Counted from the first letter of the stretch, positions 47,501 to 56,970 are shown. The stretch: DNA of 64,000 nt from Amphiura filiformis (GCF_039555335.1 NC_092646.1:24058893-24122892), one strand, 5' to 3'. Notes: a model not told the origin generated them from the sequence alone. Numbers and translations are program-made.

Positions 47501-50500
47501 GCAGGTCCCAAAATTTTCATCCGAACAACAGTGGAAAATGCATGTAAGGTTTTGGCATTCAAAACTAAATTTCTAAAACAAAGGCAAAGTTGTGAAAAAA
47601 TCCAACAGAATTTCAAAGATATTTATTGTTTTCAGATGGATTTAACATAACATAACATAATAGTGAGTGCTTAACAAAAGAATATATACAGGTACATGAA
47701 CCATAAACTAATACAAACAATACAAAGCATAATATATGTCATGACAATTGGATAATTAAGAGCATGATAAAAACTACTTGAACAGGTATGTTTTCAGATT
47801 TGCTTTGAATAGCTGGAGTGTACCAGCTTCCCTGATGTCACGAGGTAGATAGTTCCATATCCGGGGTGCACATGTTTCAAATGATCACCGGTACGTGTCT
47901 TGGTTTTTGGTTAAGATAGAAGTGTTTTGTCTGATGAACGAATGGCATAAACAGATGTTTTAACCGAGATCAGTTCTTGAAGATATGATGGAGATTGTGA
48001 ATGGAGGCATTTGAACACGTAGACCAGTAGTTTAAAACTTGATACGTTCGCGAATTGGTAGCCAATGAACATTTAACATGAGTTGCACAAATTCTAACGG
48101 GCTTTTATACTAAAAGGCTTATAGTTCAACTGGAATAAGGGGTACTAGCTTCTTCTAGATACTGCTTAACATTCCAGGTGGAAGATAAACAAGCAGGATT
48201 TTGGGCATGCGTAAATTGTGATTAGTCTCTTACATGTATGTTAGCTTCCTTTGATTTGAAGTAGCTGTGTAGTGCCTCTTTAAACTGATCTGGATTGACA
48301 ATATCAGTTATGGTGTGGGGTAAATCATTCCAGTCTCTTACTGTCCATGGTACATAAGAAATTTGTAGATGTCGTTGCGAGATTGGAGTTGTGTAAATGA
48401 ATTTGTGTTTGAGCCGGCGACAAGTACAAATGGACTGGCAGTGCCAGGTGGACCCCTATGGCTTTGTGCAGGATGGTTAGCATTGGAAAGCACCTCCCAG
48501 TCAAGCTGTTTCATTAGGTCAGTGATGCTCGTCTTCCAATCGGAAGTCGTTGCATCCTTGCTGCTCGCCTCTGGATCTTGCCCACTTTCTTGATCAGCTC
48601 ATTGGTGTGGGGATCCCAAACCCCAGAACAGTATTCTAGGGTAGGCCTTACCAATGCCTTGTAGGCGGCTTCCTTAGTATCTTTAATGAGCTTACGTTCC
48701 TGCGAATAAAACACAAATATTCAAATGGAATAGCCCATAGAATAACCTTGCATGCTCATATAGAATGATTACTTTAGAATAGGTATCTTCTGTGACCAAC
48801 CAGTGCATGGAAAGACAACGTTACTCACTAGTTTGTAATACATATTTTATGTTGCTAACCAGTGTTTGGAAAGACAACATTAGTCACTAGTTTGTATTAA
48901 TGCTTGCAGAAAGAAACAAACAAATGAAAGTTTGATTTTGCTAAGTTCATTCCGGGTCTATTATTCATGAATAGTTGTTTGCAATTAAGGGTATACGAGG
49001 TATTGTTGGTCGAAGCAGCCAAAAAAAATTGATTTTCATTATCTAGATCAATATATTATTGAAAAATAACACTTTGATGTTTTGCAAAAGTTCATTCTTC
49101 AAATCCTATAATTTGAAAACTTGCTTACTTTATTGTTGTTAATGAGTTATGTACGTTTTACACAAGTGTTGTTGTTTCAGCCCTCTTTACAACATAACTC
49201 AAGTGATATTTGAATTCTTCTACACGCTCGCTATAAATTGAGCAATGCAATTTTTGCTAAAGCTCACTACCATTCGCAAGATGCTGTGAACTACTTTTTT
49301 TCTGCTGCTTCGACCAACAATACATTGTATACCTTTAAGGCGCCCAAACGCTGTGAACAGCGTGATGAGATTAGGTGAGGTTAGGTGAATTACCAATTAC
49401 TGTGATGTTACATACTCTTAATTTACCACACAAATTACACACCATCAAGCTGTTACTTATCCCCCTGAGTACTACCTGCGGATCCAACATTGACTCTGAT
49501 TGGTCAATTACATGATATCTTAATTTTAATCACCAATCAGAATAGAGCTTTGCAAATAATTCACCCCAATTTATTTGTGTGGTGAAATTATTCTAACAAT
49601 GTTGCTGATTGGTCCAATTGATAATGAAAACTTCTTTTTGGCTAATCGGCTGGTAGTTCTCATGGGGTTATACATACATTCACTGTGGAAGTACCTTTGT
49701 AGGCGCCATTCAGTACCTCGTTGTATTTGTCTTGGGAGATATTATTTCCCTTTCTTGCAACTGTGTTTACTGTGTGGTCCCACATCAAGCTGTGGCGCAG
49801 TCTTTCCGACATAGTTCCACCGACACAGAATAACAAGTGTGTTGCCAGGTTCTAAGTATTTTGGTTGCTTTTGGATGTGAAACTGCAACAAATCTTCTTT
49901 CCAGTGCCTGATGATCTTCACCCCATCATTTTTGTGTACTGCGTCACGTCGGCATATAGCCTTCAGACCTGCTGATATGATCCCTTGAGCATATTGCCGC
50001 TTCCCGTCCACCTTAATTTGGACACTCTTTGTCTTTTTCTTCATCATCTTCAGCTTCTTTCCCGACGTTGTGTACTGCGTCACGTCGGCATATAGCCTTC
50101 AGACCTGCTGATATGATCCCTTGAGCATATTGCCGCTTCCCGTCAACCTTAATTTGGACACTCTTTGTCTTTTTCTTCATCATCTTCAGCTTCTTTCCCG
50201 ACGTTATGTACTGCGTCACGTCGGCATATAGCCTTCAGACCTGCTGATATGATCCCGCGAGCATACTGCCGCTTCCCGTCCACCTTAATTTGGACGCTTA
50301 TTGTCTTTTTCTTCATCGTCTTCAGCTTCTTTCCCGACGCAGATACATCTGTTTCACACGCCTTCGAGTAGAACCAAATACCTTTGGGAGCTGTGTCTGG
50401 TGTTACACCGATACAGTCGTAATGGAACCAGCTCCCCAGTGTGCAATTAAAGCGGTTGTTGCATTACAACATAGGGGAGCTGCTATCTAGTTGTGTTTTG

Positions 50501-53500
50501 CACAGGCAAAGATCGTCATAATCTTCCTCTTCCTTCACTTCTTCTTCATCCATGTCAGACACATCTGAGTCTATGACGTGATTGACATCGTCGTATAGGT
50601 CTTCTCTTACATGTTCATATTTCAGGTATGCTTCTTTGGGCACCTCTATAATGGCAAACTCAACGATTTGTCGGCTGACATCCCGTACATAATTCGTCAA
50701 ATCCTTGGTGGACGCTGGTATATCTTTGGGGATTTTATTGGGATCATTGATTGCCATGATGTGCATTGCCATTTCAACAACATACGCTGTTGTCACAAAC
50801 TCTAATAGCTCATATGCATCTTGGAAGCAGTTTTAGAGACACTTGTGTGGCAATACCTGTTCCTCACATAGGCCAAGGTGCCGATGTCTCGGGCACCAAG
50901 ATCTTCTCCGTACAGAGTGTCCCAACCATCCTGCAATAAGATAAAGAATACATGAATGAATGAATACATGAATGAATGAATCCACTTGGAGAAAAAAAAC
51001 GCCTATGAGAGGGTCGCCTTTGAAGCATATCATATATGGTCAGTCGATATAGCCTGATGTCACAGCCTGTGAAAGTGATAAACAAATGGGCAGGGGGTAA
51101 CAATCCCTGATGTTATGAGCCTCACCTTTTTCGCCAATTATAAGCTGAACAAACTATAGTCTTATCAAGATACAAGATAATTTATTTCCCATAATTCACA
51201 ACAAATCACATCTTACTATAATTTGCCTTATGTTGCGTGTATGTATGTATGTATGTATGTTTGTATGTGGGTAAAAGGCTCCCTCAGTTTTGATCCGAGC
51301 CTCGCCAAATTCGCATACGGGGATGCAGACAAATACGGGAGTGTCGTAAGTTACCTTCGATCGAAATCGAGGTCGAAGGTCAAAGGTCAACTTTTAAACT
51401 TGGTCCGATTGCGCTGTAATTCATACGGGAGATCAAGGAAAATACGGGGAGTGACCTAAGCTACCTTCGGTCGAAATCGAAGGTCAAAGGTCAAATTTTG
51501 AACTTGGTCCGATTGGGCTGTAATTCATGCGGGAGATCAAGGAAAATATGGGGAGTGTCCTACCCTACCTTCGGTCGAAATCGGAGGACGAAGGTCAAAG
51601 GTCAAATCTTAAACTTGGTCCGATTGGGCTGTAATTTATACGAGAGATCAAGGAAAATATGGGGAGTGTCCTAAGCTACTTTCAGTCGAATGCAGGGATC
51701 ACATTTGGTTGCGACTTTCGGTCGAATGCGGGGATCACATTTGGTTGCGATCGGTAAAGGATTGGGCCCAAAATCCGCGAAAATGTGCATTTTCAAAAAG
51801 TCAGTGACCATGGTATAAACAATTGCACTTGCTGCCTGTGTTCTATAAATAGCTCTGATGCATTCTGATTCATGTACATTATATTAAGCCAATGTCTTCC
51901 ACTGTGGGTTTTGAAGGGTAAAAGGCTCCGTAGCATACGGCCATACGGGTATACCTCTAGTAAATGTAAATATAAGTATAAATTCAAAAAACAAATAAAC
52001 AAGGGCAATATCAAACAACAACGAATTATGGAGGGGATGACCAGAAGGCCAGTAAGGCCAGAGGGAGTCACCCTCTTTAACAAAGAAATGTTACCATCAA
52101 AGAAAGAAAAACAAAACAAACAAGAAACACAATGCTCAAGAATTAATCATATTTTGAGATCAAGTCACATTTATATATATTTTCGGAAATGTTTCACAGA
52201 AATGGCCATTTTTATTGAGTTTGGCAATGGATTCCATAATATTGGACCAGCAGTACAAATGGCATGGTCAGTAAATGTTTTTTAGATGTTTCAGATATAC
52301 ATTCATGAATGCATTTTTTGTCATTTCGTGCATGTTTCAATACCAATGGGCTATTCCAGTTGAAATCCATACCCCCTATGGAAGACATGACCTTATCTTC
52401 CACACAGGGAGTGTGAATTTCATATGGGGTTATTTAAATGGGTGACTCCATTTGAAATCTACATTCCCTCTATGGGAGATTAAGGTCATGTCTTCCATAG
52501 GGGGTGTATGGATGTCAACTGGAATACCCCAATTTGAATAGATTATGTTCCACATAGTTTACTTACCTACTTGTTAATTTTTATCTTCTAGCTTAACATC
52601 TCTTAACCTTGCCTGGACATCTCTTAATAAACAAACTCTTACAACTCTGACAGACAACATCCCAACAAACTTAGAGAAACTCAACCTGAGTGGCTGTGGA
52701 AGAAACCTGGAAGATAATAGTAAGTTTAGATACTTTTCTTCAGTTTTCCCACCATACAAGAAAGTGACATAAGTAAACAGTCCACTGTCCAGTTATCTCA
52801 ATGGGCAATGTCGTCACTGGGCGGGAAAAACCTTGTGTACTTTTTGCCCTTGAACATGGATGAAACAAACCATTCAATATAAAGTCTTCACCTACAAGTC
52901 TTTATCCATTTTCAAGGGCCAAAAGCCGGGGCCAAAAGTAATGAGGTGTTCCCTGCATGTACTTTTGGCCCTTGAACATGGATGAAGCAACCTCTTCAAT
53001 ATAAAGTATAAACCTACTAGGCTTTATCCATGTTCAAGGGCCAAAAGTACTTTTTCCCACCCAGAGATGATGTGCTGGTGTGATGATGCTCATTTGAGTC
53101 ACAGCAGTTTGATTTTGTGCAAATTGTGATAAAATAACTTGGGATCTTGTGACTTATAATCTTTTGCTAATGTTTCTGGAAATGTTTTAATTCTGGCATT
53201 CTGGGATGTGAACTCCCCCACCCCCATCTGGACTGCTATACAGAATTTTGAGTCCCAGTTTCAGTGGCCCATTATTGTTGCATGAGTGTTCTTATTATAT
53301 ATCTATCCATCTTTTTCATATGTCTGTATTTTTTTCCAGCTGTTGACCAGATATTGCACAAGTGTCCAAAGTTACGTGAGCTTGATATCAGTGACTCACC
53401 ATCAGTCTCGGAGGCTATTTTCTCATCTTTAGTCAACCATGGCAACATTCAATACCTTGCATTGAACAGATGCTATAGCTTACATTATTCTTATCTGGAG

Positions 53501-54839
53501 TAAGTAGCCTATGTTTTAACATACCTTCCCAGTAAACACAAAATGTTTTTGAAATGTTTTAAACAGGTTATTTTTTGGTTTTGGTCAAATGTTTTAATAA
53601 CATTAAATGTCGGGTTATATTAAGTTCATGAAAACATTTTAAAAACATTTTGTATGAAAAGTTGAAAACACATACAAAAATATTTTTTAAATGTTTTCAT
53701 ACAATACAAATATTTTCTTAAATAATGATATGTTAGTAAGTTATCAAAAAAATGTTTTTGAATGTTATGAGAATGTTTTATTCCCTTTATATAACCCGAC
53801 ATTTAAATGTTTTATGGCAACCTTTTCTAACCTTTTGCGAATGATGTAAAAAACTTTTTGTGTTTTTGTTCTGGGCTCTACTCTGGGTTTTGAAATGGAC
53901 TCATGATAAACTTTTTTATCAACTTTCATAGCAGTTGATTGTGAGACATGTTGACTGTGAGCTATATTGTAGGTATAAATGTCCCAGAAGTCTCCCAAAA
54001 GCTTTTGGGTGCCATGTCAAAGAGACCTAAGCCTCCCGGAGATGCTTAAGTTTGGAAATGCAAGTATCCTAGAACAGTTTCTAATTAAATATCTTTCTAT
54101 TCAAATTAGGTATCTTATTAGAAACTGTTCTAGGATACTTGCATTTCCAAACTTAGGCGTCTCTTTGACATCACCCAAAAGGTTTTGGGAGACTTCTGGG
54201 ACATTACATACAATGTAGCTTCCAAAATCACGGTCCTGGTTCCAGGAGACCTCTTATTTTTTGGCGTAATACATCGTTGCATCAACTTAAGGCAACACGA
54301 TCTATTGTTGGTCGAAGCAGCAAAAAAAATTGATTTTCATTATCTGAATCAATATATTATTGAAAAATAATACTTTGGTGTTTTGCAAAATTTCATTCTA
54401 CAAATCATATACTTTTACAACATACATGTAACTCAAGAACCACAGGACCTACAAAAGTGTATCTGTGATGTTTGAATTCTTCTACACACTCGCTATGAAA
54501 TGATTAATGCAATTTTTGCCAAAGCTCACTACCATTCGCAAGATGTTGTGAACTACCAAATCACAACAGTTTAAAATAGTTGCTAACCTTAAAGTACTTA
54601 GCTTGATAATTGATAATATTTCATTAATTAATTATTCTTTCATTTATTTTTTCCAGACAACTTGCGGATTGCAATCCTTGAGAGCATTAGATGTCTTTAG
54701 CCTCGTCCCTGATGCCGCCTATGAATCTGTGACAGAATTGTTTCCAGGAGTTATCTTCAACGCACACCCATACTCTGCTATAGCTAGACCATGCATAAAG
54801 AAAAAGGACTATATTTGGGGTATCAAGTGTTATGAGTAG
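41489..54839 (+). CDS. SKP2: S-phase kinase-associated protein 2, F-box/LRR protein, nine exons
   Basis: SKP2 is the substrate receptor of the SCF ubiquitin ligase that targets CDK inhibitors such as p27 in the nucleus. Exons: 41489-41584, 42406-42564, 43511-43646, 44722-44830, 45348-45533, 46959-47207, 52592-52719, 53340-53499, 54657-54839. Phases match at every junction up to the last exon. Residues 1-130 are a divergent, low-complexity N-terminus; about 131-167 the F-box ('LADEILLHILKWL', 'VCKRWYRLA'); then 'DELLWRRIDLSSKQF' and leucine-rich repeats ('VQYLDLSACDVS', 'LEELNLSMCEGV', 'LTSLNLAWTSL', 'LEKLNLSGCGRNLEDN', 'LRELDISDSPSVSE', 'IQYLALNRCYS'). It ends 'YSAIARPCIKKKDYIWGIKC', close to the SKP2-specific C-terminus. 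About 468 aa versus 424 in human. The last exon carries an apparent frameshift (separate entry). Confidence 0.92.
41600..41790. repeat. (CTTC)n/(CCCTC)n polypyrimidine microsatellite
   Basis: About 180 bp of almost pure pyrimidine on the plus strand begins about 25 bases after the SKP2 exon-1 donor. All open frames here ('LPSFLPSF' or 'GRKEGRKE' repeats) are artefacts. Confidence 0.95.
42406..42564 (+). CDS. SKP2: SKP2 exon 2
   Basis: Acceptor 'tgattttcag', donor 'gtaaataa', phase 0 to 0, 53 codons. It contains 'ATDKSAIYDDLGVNDLEG', with some likeness to the 'MGVSALEKE' region before the F-box of vertebrate SKP2. Its conservation is low. Confidence 0.7.
43511..43646 (+). CDS. SKP2: SKP2 exon 3 with two possible in-frame acceptors
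   Basis: Acceptor 'cttttatttcccag' gives an exon from 43511. A second acceptor, 'cccttccgaacag', would begin it at 43478 and add 11 residues 'ATDKSASFISQ' in frame. It encodes 'LGNPGDGPIPVLTTPSSSTR' and ends '...NSTG' at donor 'gtaggt' (phase 1). Ser/Thr-rich, as expected for the regulatory N-terminal part. Confidence 0.7.
43688..44560. mobile_element. Broken MITE family A copy with other insertions
   Basis: The left end 'gggctattccagttgaaatc' starts at 43688. A second inverted-repeat element (43806-44036: 'tacaggatgtatcaaaatga' facing 'tcattttgatacagcttgta') interrupts the interval. A short hairpin lies at about 44372-44480 ('attgttccattccac' facing 'gtggaatggaacaat'). A (attct)n tract and 'catactccctctgtgg' near 44530 may be the right remnant. 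Confidence 0.55.
44580..44690 (+). pseudogene. Two truncated duplicates of the SKP2 F-box exon start
   Basis: 'ttcttttgcctgccttgcag' followed by 'atgaaatt' of the real exon (from 44723) also occurs at about 44587, and as 'cttttgcctgccttgcaaat' at about 44645. Each copy ends after about 30 bases with 'atgaactgacctgaac' or 'gaattgaactgaac'. Only the third copy continues into the F-box. Confidence 0.75.
44722..44830 (+). CDS. SKP2: SKP2 F-box exon
   Basis: Acceptor 'tttgttgcag', donor 'gtaagt', phase 1 to 2. It encodes 'DSFACLADEILLHILKWLPL' and then 'CSRVCKRWYRLA', a classic F-box that binds Skp1. Its 5' part and upstream sequence are repeated twice just upstream (44580-44690). Confidence 0.93.
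45348..45533 (+). CDS. SKP2: SKP2 exon 5
   Basis: Acceptor 'acaccaacag', donor 'gtaagc'. It encodes 'FDELLWRRIDLSSKQFF' to 'KKQCNKLRNG', matching the post-F-box linker and first LRR of the family. Phase 2 on both sides. Confidence 0.9.
45546..46075. mobile_element. Tandemly amplified MITE family A
   Basis: Four head-to-tail half-units of about 115-118 bp ('gggttattccagttgaaatt' and variants at about 45546, 45664, 45777, 45892) are followed by one inverted half (45990-46070, ending 'tggatttcaactgga'). Other family members are simple hairpins. It begins 13 bp after a SKP2 donor. Confidence 0.8.
46210..46552. mobile_element. Inverted-repeat element related to 10225-10320
   Basis: 'aatcggcattcgaagtttgc' and 'gcattgtgggacagtttttg' match the reverse complement of the 10225-10320 region. 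The right end ('gtcaaagtgtcctaaaagtg' and 'gcgattgggcttatta') is the opposite arm. The AT-rich middle has no gene. Confidence 0.6.
46959..47207 (+). CDS. SKP2: SKP2 exon 6 (leucine-rich repeats)
   Basis: Acceptor 'cttgtctccag', donor 'gtaagt', phase 2 to 2. It encodes 'KQSITTKVQYLDLSACDVST' through 'LRKLSLESCMVNVS' and 'ELEELNLSMCEGVIDYG', about three LRR units. Confidence 0.92.
47225..47419. mobile_element. MITE family A copy
   Basis: Starts 'gggctattccatttaagaac' 17 bp after the exon-6 donor and ends 'gatttgaaatggaaaaccc'. It is a full hairpin with the 'aaggtcatgtcctccatagg' arm. Confidence 0.8.
47637..48120 (-). mobile_element. LINE 3' fragment
   Basis: On the minus strand the decayed end of a reverse-transcriptase ORF is seen ('WNYLPRDIRE', 'LFKANLKTYLF'), followed by a short 'cataa' repeat tail near 47645. 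Stops and frame changes are frequent. Fragment only. Confidence 0.65.
48240..48715 (-). mobile_element. LINE RT C-terminal fragment
   Basis: Minus strand: 'KEAAYKALVRPTLEYCSGVW' and 'KIQRRAARM' (48514-48714), then a decayed continuation with 'LDWEVLSNANHPAQ' down to about 48240. This is the thumb/C-terminal part of a non-LTR reverse transcriptase, with the catalytic core missing. Confidence 0.8.
48985..49338. mobile_element. TTAA-bordered MITE, 'ttgttggtcgaagcagc' type
   Basis: TTAA, then 'gggtatacgaggtattgttg' and 'gtcgaagcagc'; at the right 'gctgcttcgaccaacaatac', then TTAA. A TTAA duplication is typical of piggyBac-type elements. A second, right-truncated copy is at 54287-54592 in the last SKP2 intron. 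Confidence 0.8.
49460..49668. mobile_element. MITE with CCAAT motifs, copy 3
   Basis: 'ccccctgagtactacctg' at the left faces 'ctggtagttctcatgggg' at the right. It contains 'gattggtcaatt', 'caccaatcag' and 'gattggtccaatt'. It is the reverse-orientation counterpart of 28400-28586. Confidence 0.7.
49697..50930 (-). pseudogene. PHD-finger plus DUF6589-like pseudogene, antisense in SKP2 intron 6
   Basis: Minus strand, starting after an acceptor 'cttattgcag' (exon edge 50930). It reads 'DGWDTLYGEDLGARDIGTLA', then (frame change) 'EMAMHIMAINDPNKIPKD', an acidic stretch, then a PHD-type zinc finger 'LCLCKTQLDSSSPML' - in-frame stop - 'WFHYDCIGV', 'WFYSKAC' (one Cys is Tyr). Next is 'SGLKA'-type sequence 'GIISAGLKAICRRDAVH', present three times, then 'NDGVKIIRHWKEDLLQFH', 'KYL', and after another frame change 'GGTMSERLRHSLMWDHTVN' and 'NISQDKYNEVLNGAYK' at a possible donor (49697). 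This order (PHD, then RRDAV/HWK/KYL/RLR blocks) is what I recall of DUF6589-type proteins, often multicopy and transposon-linked in marine invertebrates. Stop, lost Cys, two frameshifts and an internal triplication say it is dead. Confidence 0.7.
49934..50341. repeat. Three tandem 136-bp units inside the pseudogene
   Basis: 'tgtactgcgtcacgtcggca' starts at 49935, 50071 and 50207. Each unit ends in 'cagcttctttcccgacg' and they differ at only a few bases. Since 136 is not a multiple of three, each copy shifts the frame by one base and the overlapping ORFs repeat the same peptide. Confidence 0.9.
51220..51260. repeat. (tgta)n microsatellite
   Basis: About nine 'atgt' units at 51237-51264. It lies at the start of the longer tandem repeat region that follows. 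Confidence 0.7.
51290..51750. repeat. Tandem repeat, units about 105-117 bp, about four copies
   Basis: 'gaaatcgaaggtcaaaggtc', 'aaacttggtccgattg', 'gctgtaattcatacgggaga' and 'ggggagtgtcctaagctacc' recur from about 51340 to 51690. No gene. The start of one unit is reduplicated at 51690-51750. Confidence 0.8.
52348..52530. mobile_element. MITE family A copy
   Basis: 'gggctattccagttgaaatc' at the left, 'gtcaactggaatacccc' at the right. It lies 60 bp before the SKP2 exon at 52592. Confidence 0.8.
52592..52719 (+). CDS. SKP2: SKP2 exon 7
   Basis: Acceptor 'ttatcttctag', donor 'gtaagt', phase 2 to 1. It encodes 'LTSLNLAWTSLNKQTLTTLT' and 'LEKLNLSGCGRNLEDN', equivalent to the 'ELNLSW' and 'LNLSGYRKNL' repeats of vertebrate SKP2. 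Confidence 0.93.
53340..53499 (+). CDS. SKP2: SKP2 exon 8
   Basis: Acceptor 'tttttttccag', donor 'gtaagt', phase 1 to 2. It encodes 'VDQILHKCPKLRELDISDSP' and 'IQYLALNRCYSLHYSYLE', the last regular LRRs before the C-terminal tail. Confidence 0.93.
53978..54206. mobile_element. Long hairpin element in the last SKP2 intron
   Basis: 'aatgtcccagaagtctccca' at the left is the reverse complement of 'tgggagacttctgggacatt' at the right. Arms continue through 'gtttggaaatgcaagtatcc' and 'ctagaacagtttctaat' against their complements, around a loop of about 20 bp. One of the most perfect hairpins in the window. Confidence 0.85.
54287..54592. mobile_element. TTAA-type MITE, second copy, right end lost
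   Basis: 'ttgttggtcgaagcagc', 'ttgattttcattatctgaat' and 'gctcactaccattcgcaaga' match 48985-49338. The right terminal repeat is replaced by unrelated sequence. It ends 65 bp before the last SKP2 exon. Confidence 0.75.
54657..54839 (+). CDS. SKP2: SKP2 last exon with apparent one-base deletion
   Basis: Acceptor 'tttttccag' at 54656. In the phase set by exon 8 it reads 'QLADCNP' and then meets TGA at about 54678. One frame over, from 'LRALDVFSLVPDA' to 'YSAIARPCIKKKDYIWGIKC' and TAG 54837-54839, it matches the conserved SKP2 C-terminus. Both halves look like SKP2, so a base has been lost near 54676-54680, or the sequence or assembly has an error. Confidence 0.85.
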   Translation, partial: TTCGLQSLRALDVFSLVPDAAYESVTELFPGVIFNAHPYSAIARPCIKKKDYIWGIKCYE

Positions 54840-55090
54840 GGTTTGTGAAAGAGATGACATGCAAGAAATATTCATACTGTCTTCCATTTATTTTGTTACT
54901 CCTTTTTTTACTTTTATACTAGGTTGTTTGTATACATATAATCAATGTAATTGATAGAACTCATACGGTGAAATATAAACTCATGAATATGTGATATTAC
55001 TAACATTTTACTAAAACAGTGGGCTATTCCAGTTGATATTCATACACCCCTATGGAAGACATGACTTTAATCTCCCACACAGGGGGTGTA
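54834..55090 (+). repeat. SKP2 3' flank, copied at 58771-59077
   Basis: From 'gtagggtttgtgaaagagat' onward about 190 bp, plus the adjoining MITE, is repeated about 3.9 kb downstream with about 10% differences and small gaps. It begins at the SKP2 stop codon itself. Confidence 0.85.
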
Positions 55091-55149
55091 GATTTCAAAT
55101 GAAGTCACCCATTCAGGTAACCCCATTTGAAATTTGAATTTAGGAAATA

Positions 55150-56182
55150 CAGGGTGTCCCAGAATGATCTGTACCGGGAAAGATGGAATTTTTTAGGTAT
55201 GAAGGGCATGTTAAATGTTCATATTGTTTTACATTTTAAGTTTTACATATATTTAGCTTTCTCAGATTTTTTAGATTTTAAAAATTGGACGTTTCTAGTA
55301 GAAGTTATAGAAGATTGCGTAAAATGGTGAATTCTAAGTTTTGACAACGCAACCTATTTTGAAAATCTAACATTACTAACCGCTCAGCACAAAGTTCTTT
55401 GGAAAAAGTTATGCAGGTATTTTAGTGGTGCCCTGTTCATATATCCACCAAATAGCCGATATCTATCTATTATTTATGACGTTACTGAAGCAATCATTAC
55501 ATGGAATTAAGGATTTGCGCCTAATCCCATTCTCTCTTTGGCAGTAGTTTTAGTTATTGTGGTGTGAGGTCCATGTCATTTGAAATGCTTGCAGAGGTCG
55601 AACTGGTTGTGGTACAATAAAGATGGCTCCTCAATTTTTGGGCAGCAGCGTAGATTTCTTTCAAAAACTTACTGGCAAACCGGCAGCTATGTTGAGACGC
55701 AAAGAAGATTCATTAGATTTTCATGAGCACGCTGCTCCAGTCAAAGGAGCGATAGTGTATAACGTAAAGAAGTTTGACGAGCACAGAACTGTCAGGAATC
55801 GGCAGAGTGAAGCTTCAGGTGCTCGTAAGACTGTAAGAACTAGAGCGAACATTGCAGCTGTCTGGCAAGCTTTAAGGCCCAACCCCAACAGTAGTTGTCG
55901 TCGAAATGCTGTGCCAAACATCCCACGTTCTTTATTTAATCGTATCATGCCATTTTCAAGGGTATGCGAAGTCGTTTATGCTGAAAATGAAAAGCAGTTT
56001 TTCATTGATTTTACATTATTGCATGCCACGCCAAAACAAATAAAGGTAGCGTGCTGAAATTAACAGAATAAGTAGGAGACATGTCCAGCATTATAATGCA
56101 TGTATCAAAAATAGATACACTGCCCGTCTTCTATTTTTAGTTATTTTTGCAAACACGGTACAAATCATTCTGGGACACCCTG
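55150..56182 (+). mobile_element. Mariner/Tc1-like DNA transposon, defective
   Basis: Perfectly placed 27-bp terminal inverted repeats (55150-55176 and 56156-56182, 'cagggtgtcccagaatgat' and complement) differ at one base and are flanked by TA on both sides, the target duplication of this superfamily. Inside, 55623-56057 encodes 144 residues with a helix-turn-helix type N-terminus ('AAPVKGAIVYNVKKF', 'VRTRANIAAVWQALR', 'NIPRSLFNRIM') as in mariner-like transposases. The frame then stops, and no DDE/D catalytic core follows in the remaining 125 bp. It is therefore an internally deleted copy. Confidence 0.85.
55623..56057 (+). pseudogene. Truncated transposase, DNA-binding part only
   Basis: 144 residues from ATG to the TGA at 56055-56057. 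The middle (about residues 40-105) resembles the paired helix-turn-helix region with the 'GxxRxVRTxxNIxAV' linker typical of mariner-type transposases. The catalytic domain is missing. A protein like this could still bind element ends, but there is no evidence that it is expressed. Confidence 0.65.
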
Positions 56183-56970
56183 TATCTTCCATAGGGGGTG
56201 TATGGATTCCAAGGAATGGCCCAAGCACTAATATTACACAAGCCTGTCAACATTGGGGATAAGAAGAGTTAAAAGGGTTAAAGAGGATGAATTTAAAATT
56301 ACTCCGAGATCTAAATGCTGTATTTTGATTCATTACTCAGATGATGCAATCAGAGGCACAGTAAGAAAGGCAGTAGTGCCTGTGGGGTGGGTTGTCCCAT
56401 TATAAAACCGAATGCCTAGGACTCATAACACTTTGTCCTAGATAGATATTTTGTTTCTAATAATTGATCTGTAGCACATGGTTTTGACCATATTTTTCAC
56501 AAATCACTGAATAAAGTATCAAAATGTGCAGAACCAATATATAGAAACTGAAAATGTTGTTCTTTTTGAATAATTATATGGAAAGATTGTTAAATTTTAA
56601 TGATTTTTCTCCACTACACTTGTAGTTTCGTCAGTCTGGCAACATCTGACTATTTCCTTTTATAGACAGCAAGATTGTTCAAAAAGAACAAAATTATCAG
56701 TTTTAAAATCAATATTCCAAATGAACATGTTCAAACAATATAGAAAATGATTAAAGAGTTTAACTTCAACACTACACTATTTTTCGCTCACCTGGAACGT
56801 TTTCACTAGTTCGACTAGCGTCTTCAGCAGATGGTGATGCTGTGATGATATCTTGTCTACAATCGGGATATCTCTCACTGTCTCACGCTCCCCTTTCGGA
56901 TTACTTCACTCCATTTGTGGTGTAACAGTATTATTGTTCATGGTTTAGTTGATGTTTTTGTACTTTCTAG

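Larger units (their letters stand above)
55021..56222. mobile_element. MITE family A copy interrupted by a mariner-like element
   Basis: The left part 'gggctattccagttgatatt' to about 55147 and the right part 'tcttccatagggggtgtatg' to 'aaggaatggccc' (56185-56222) are the two arms of one family A element. They are separated by the 1033-bp element at 55150-56182. Confidence 0.85.
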
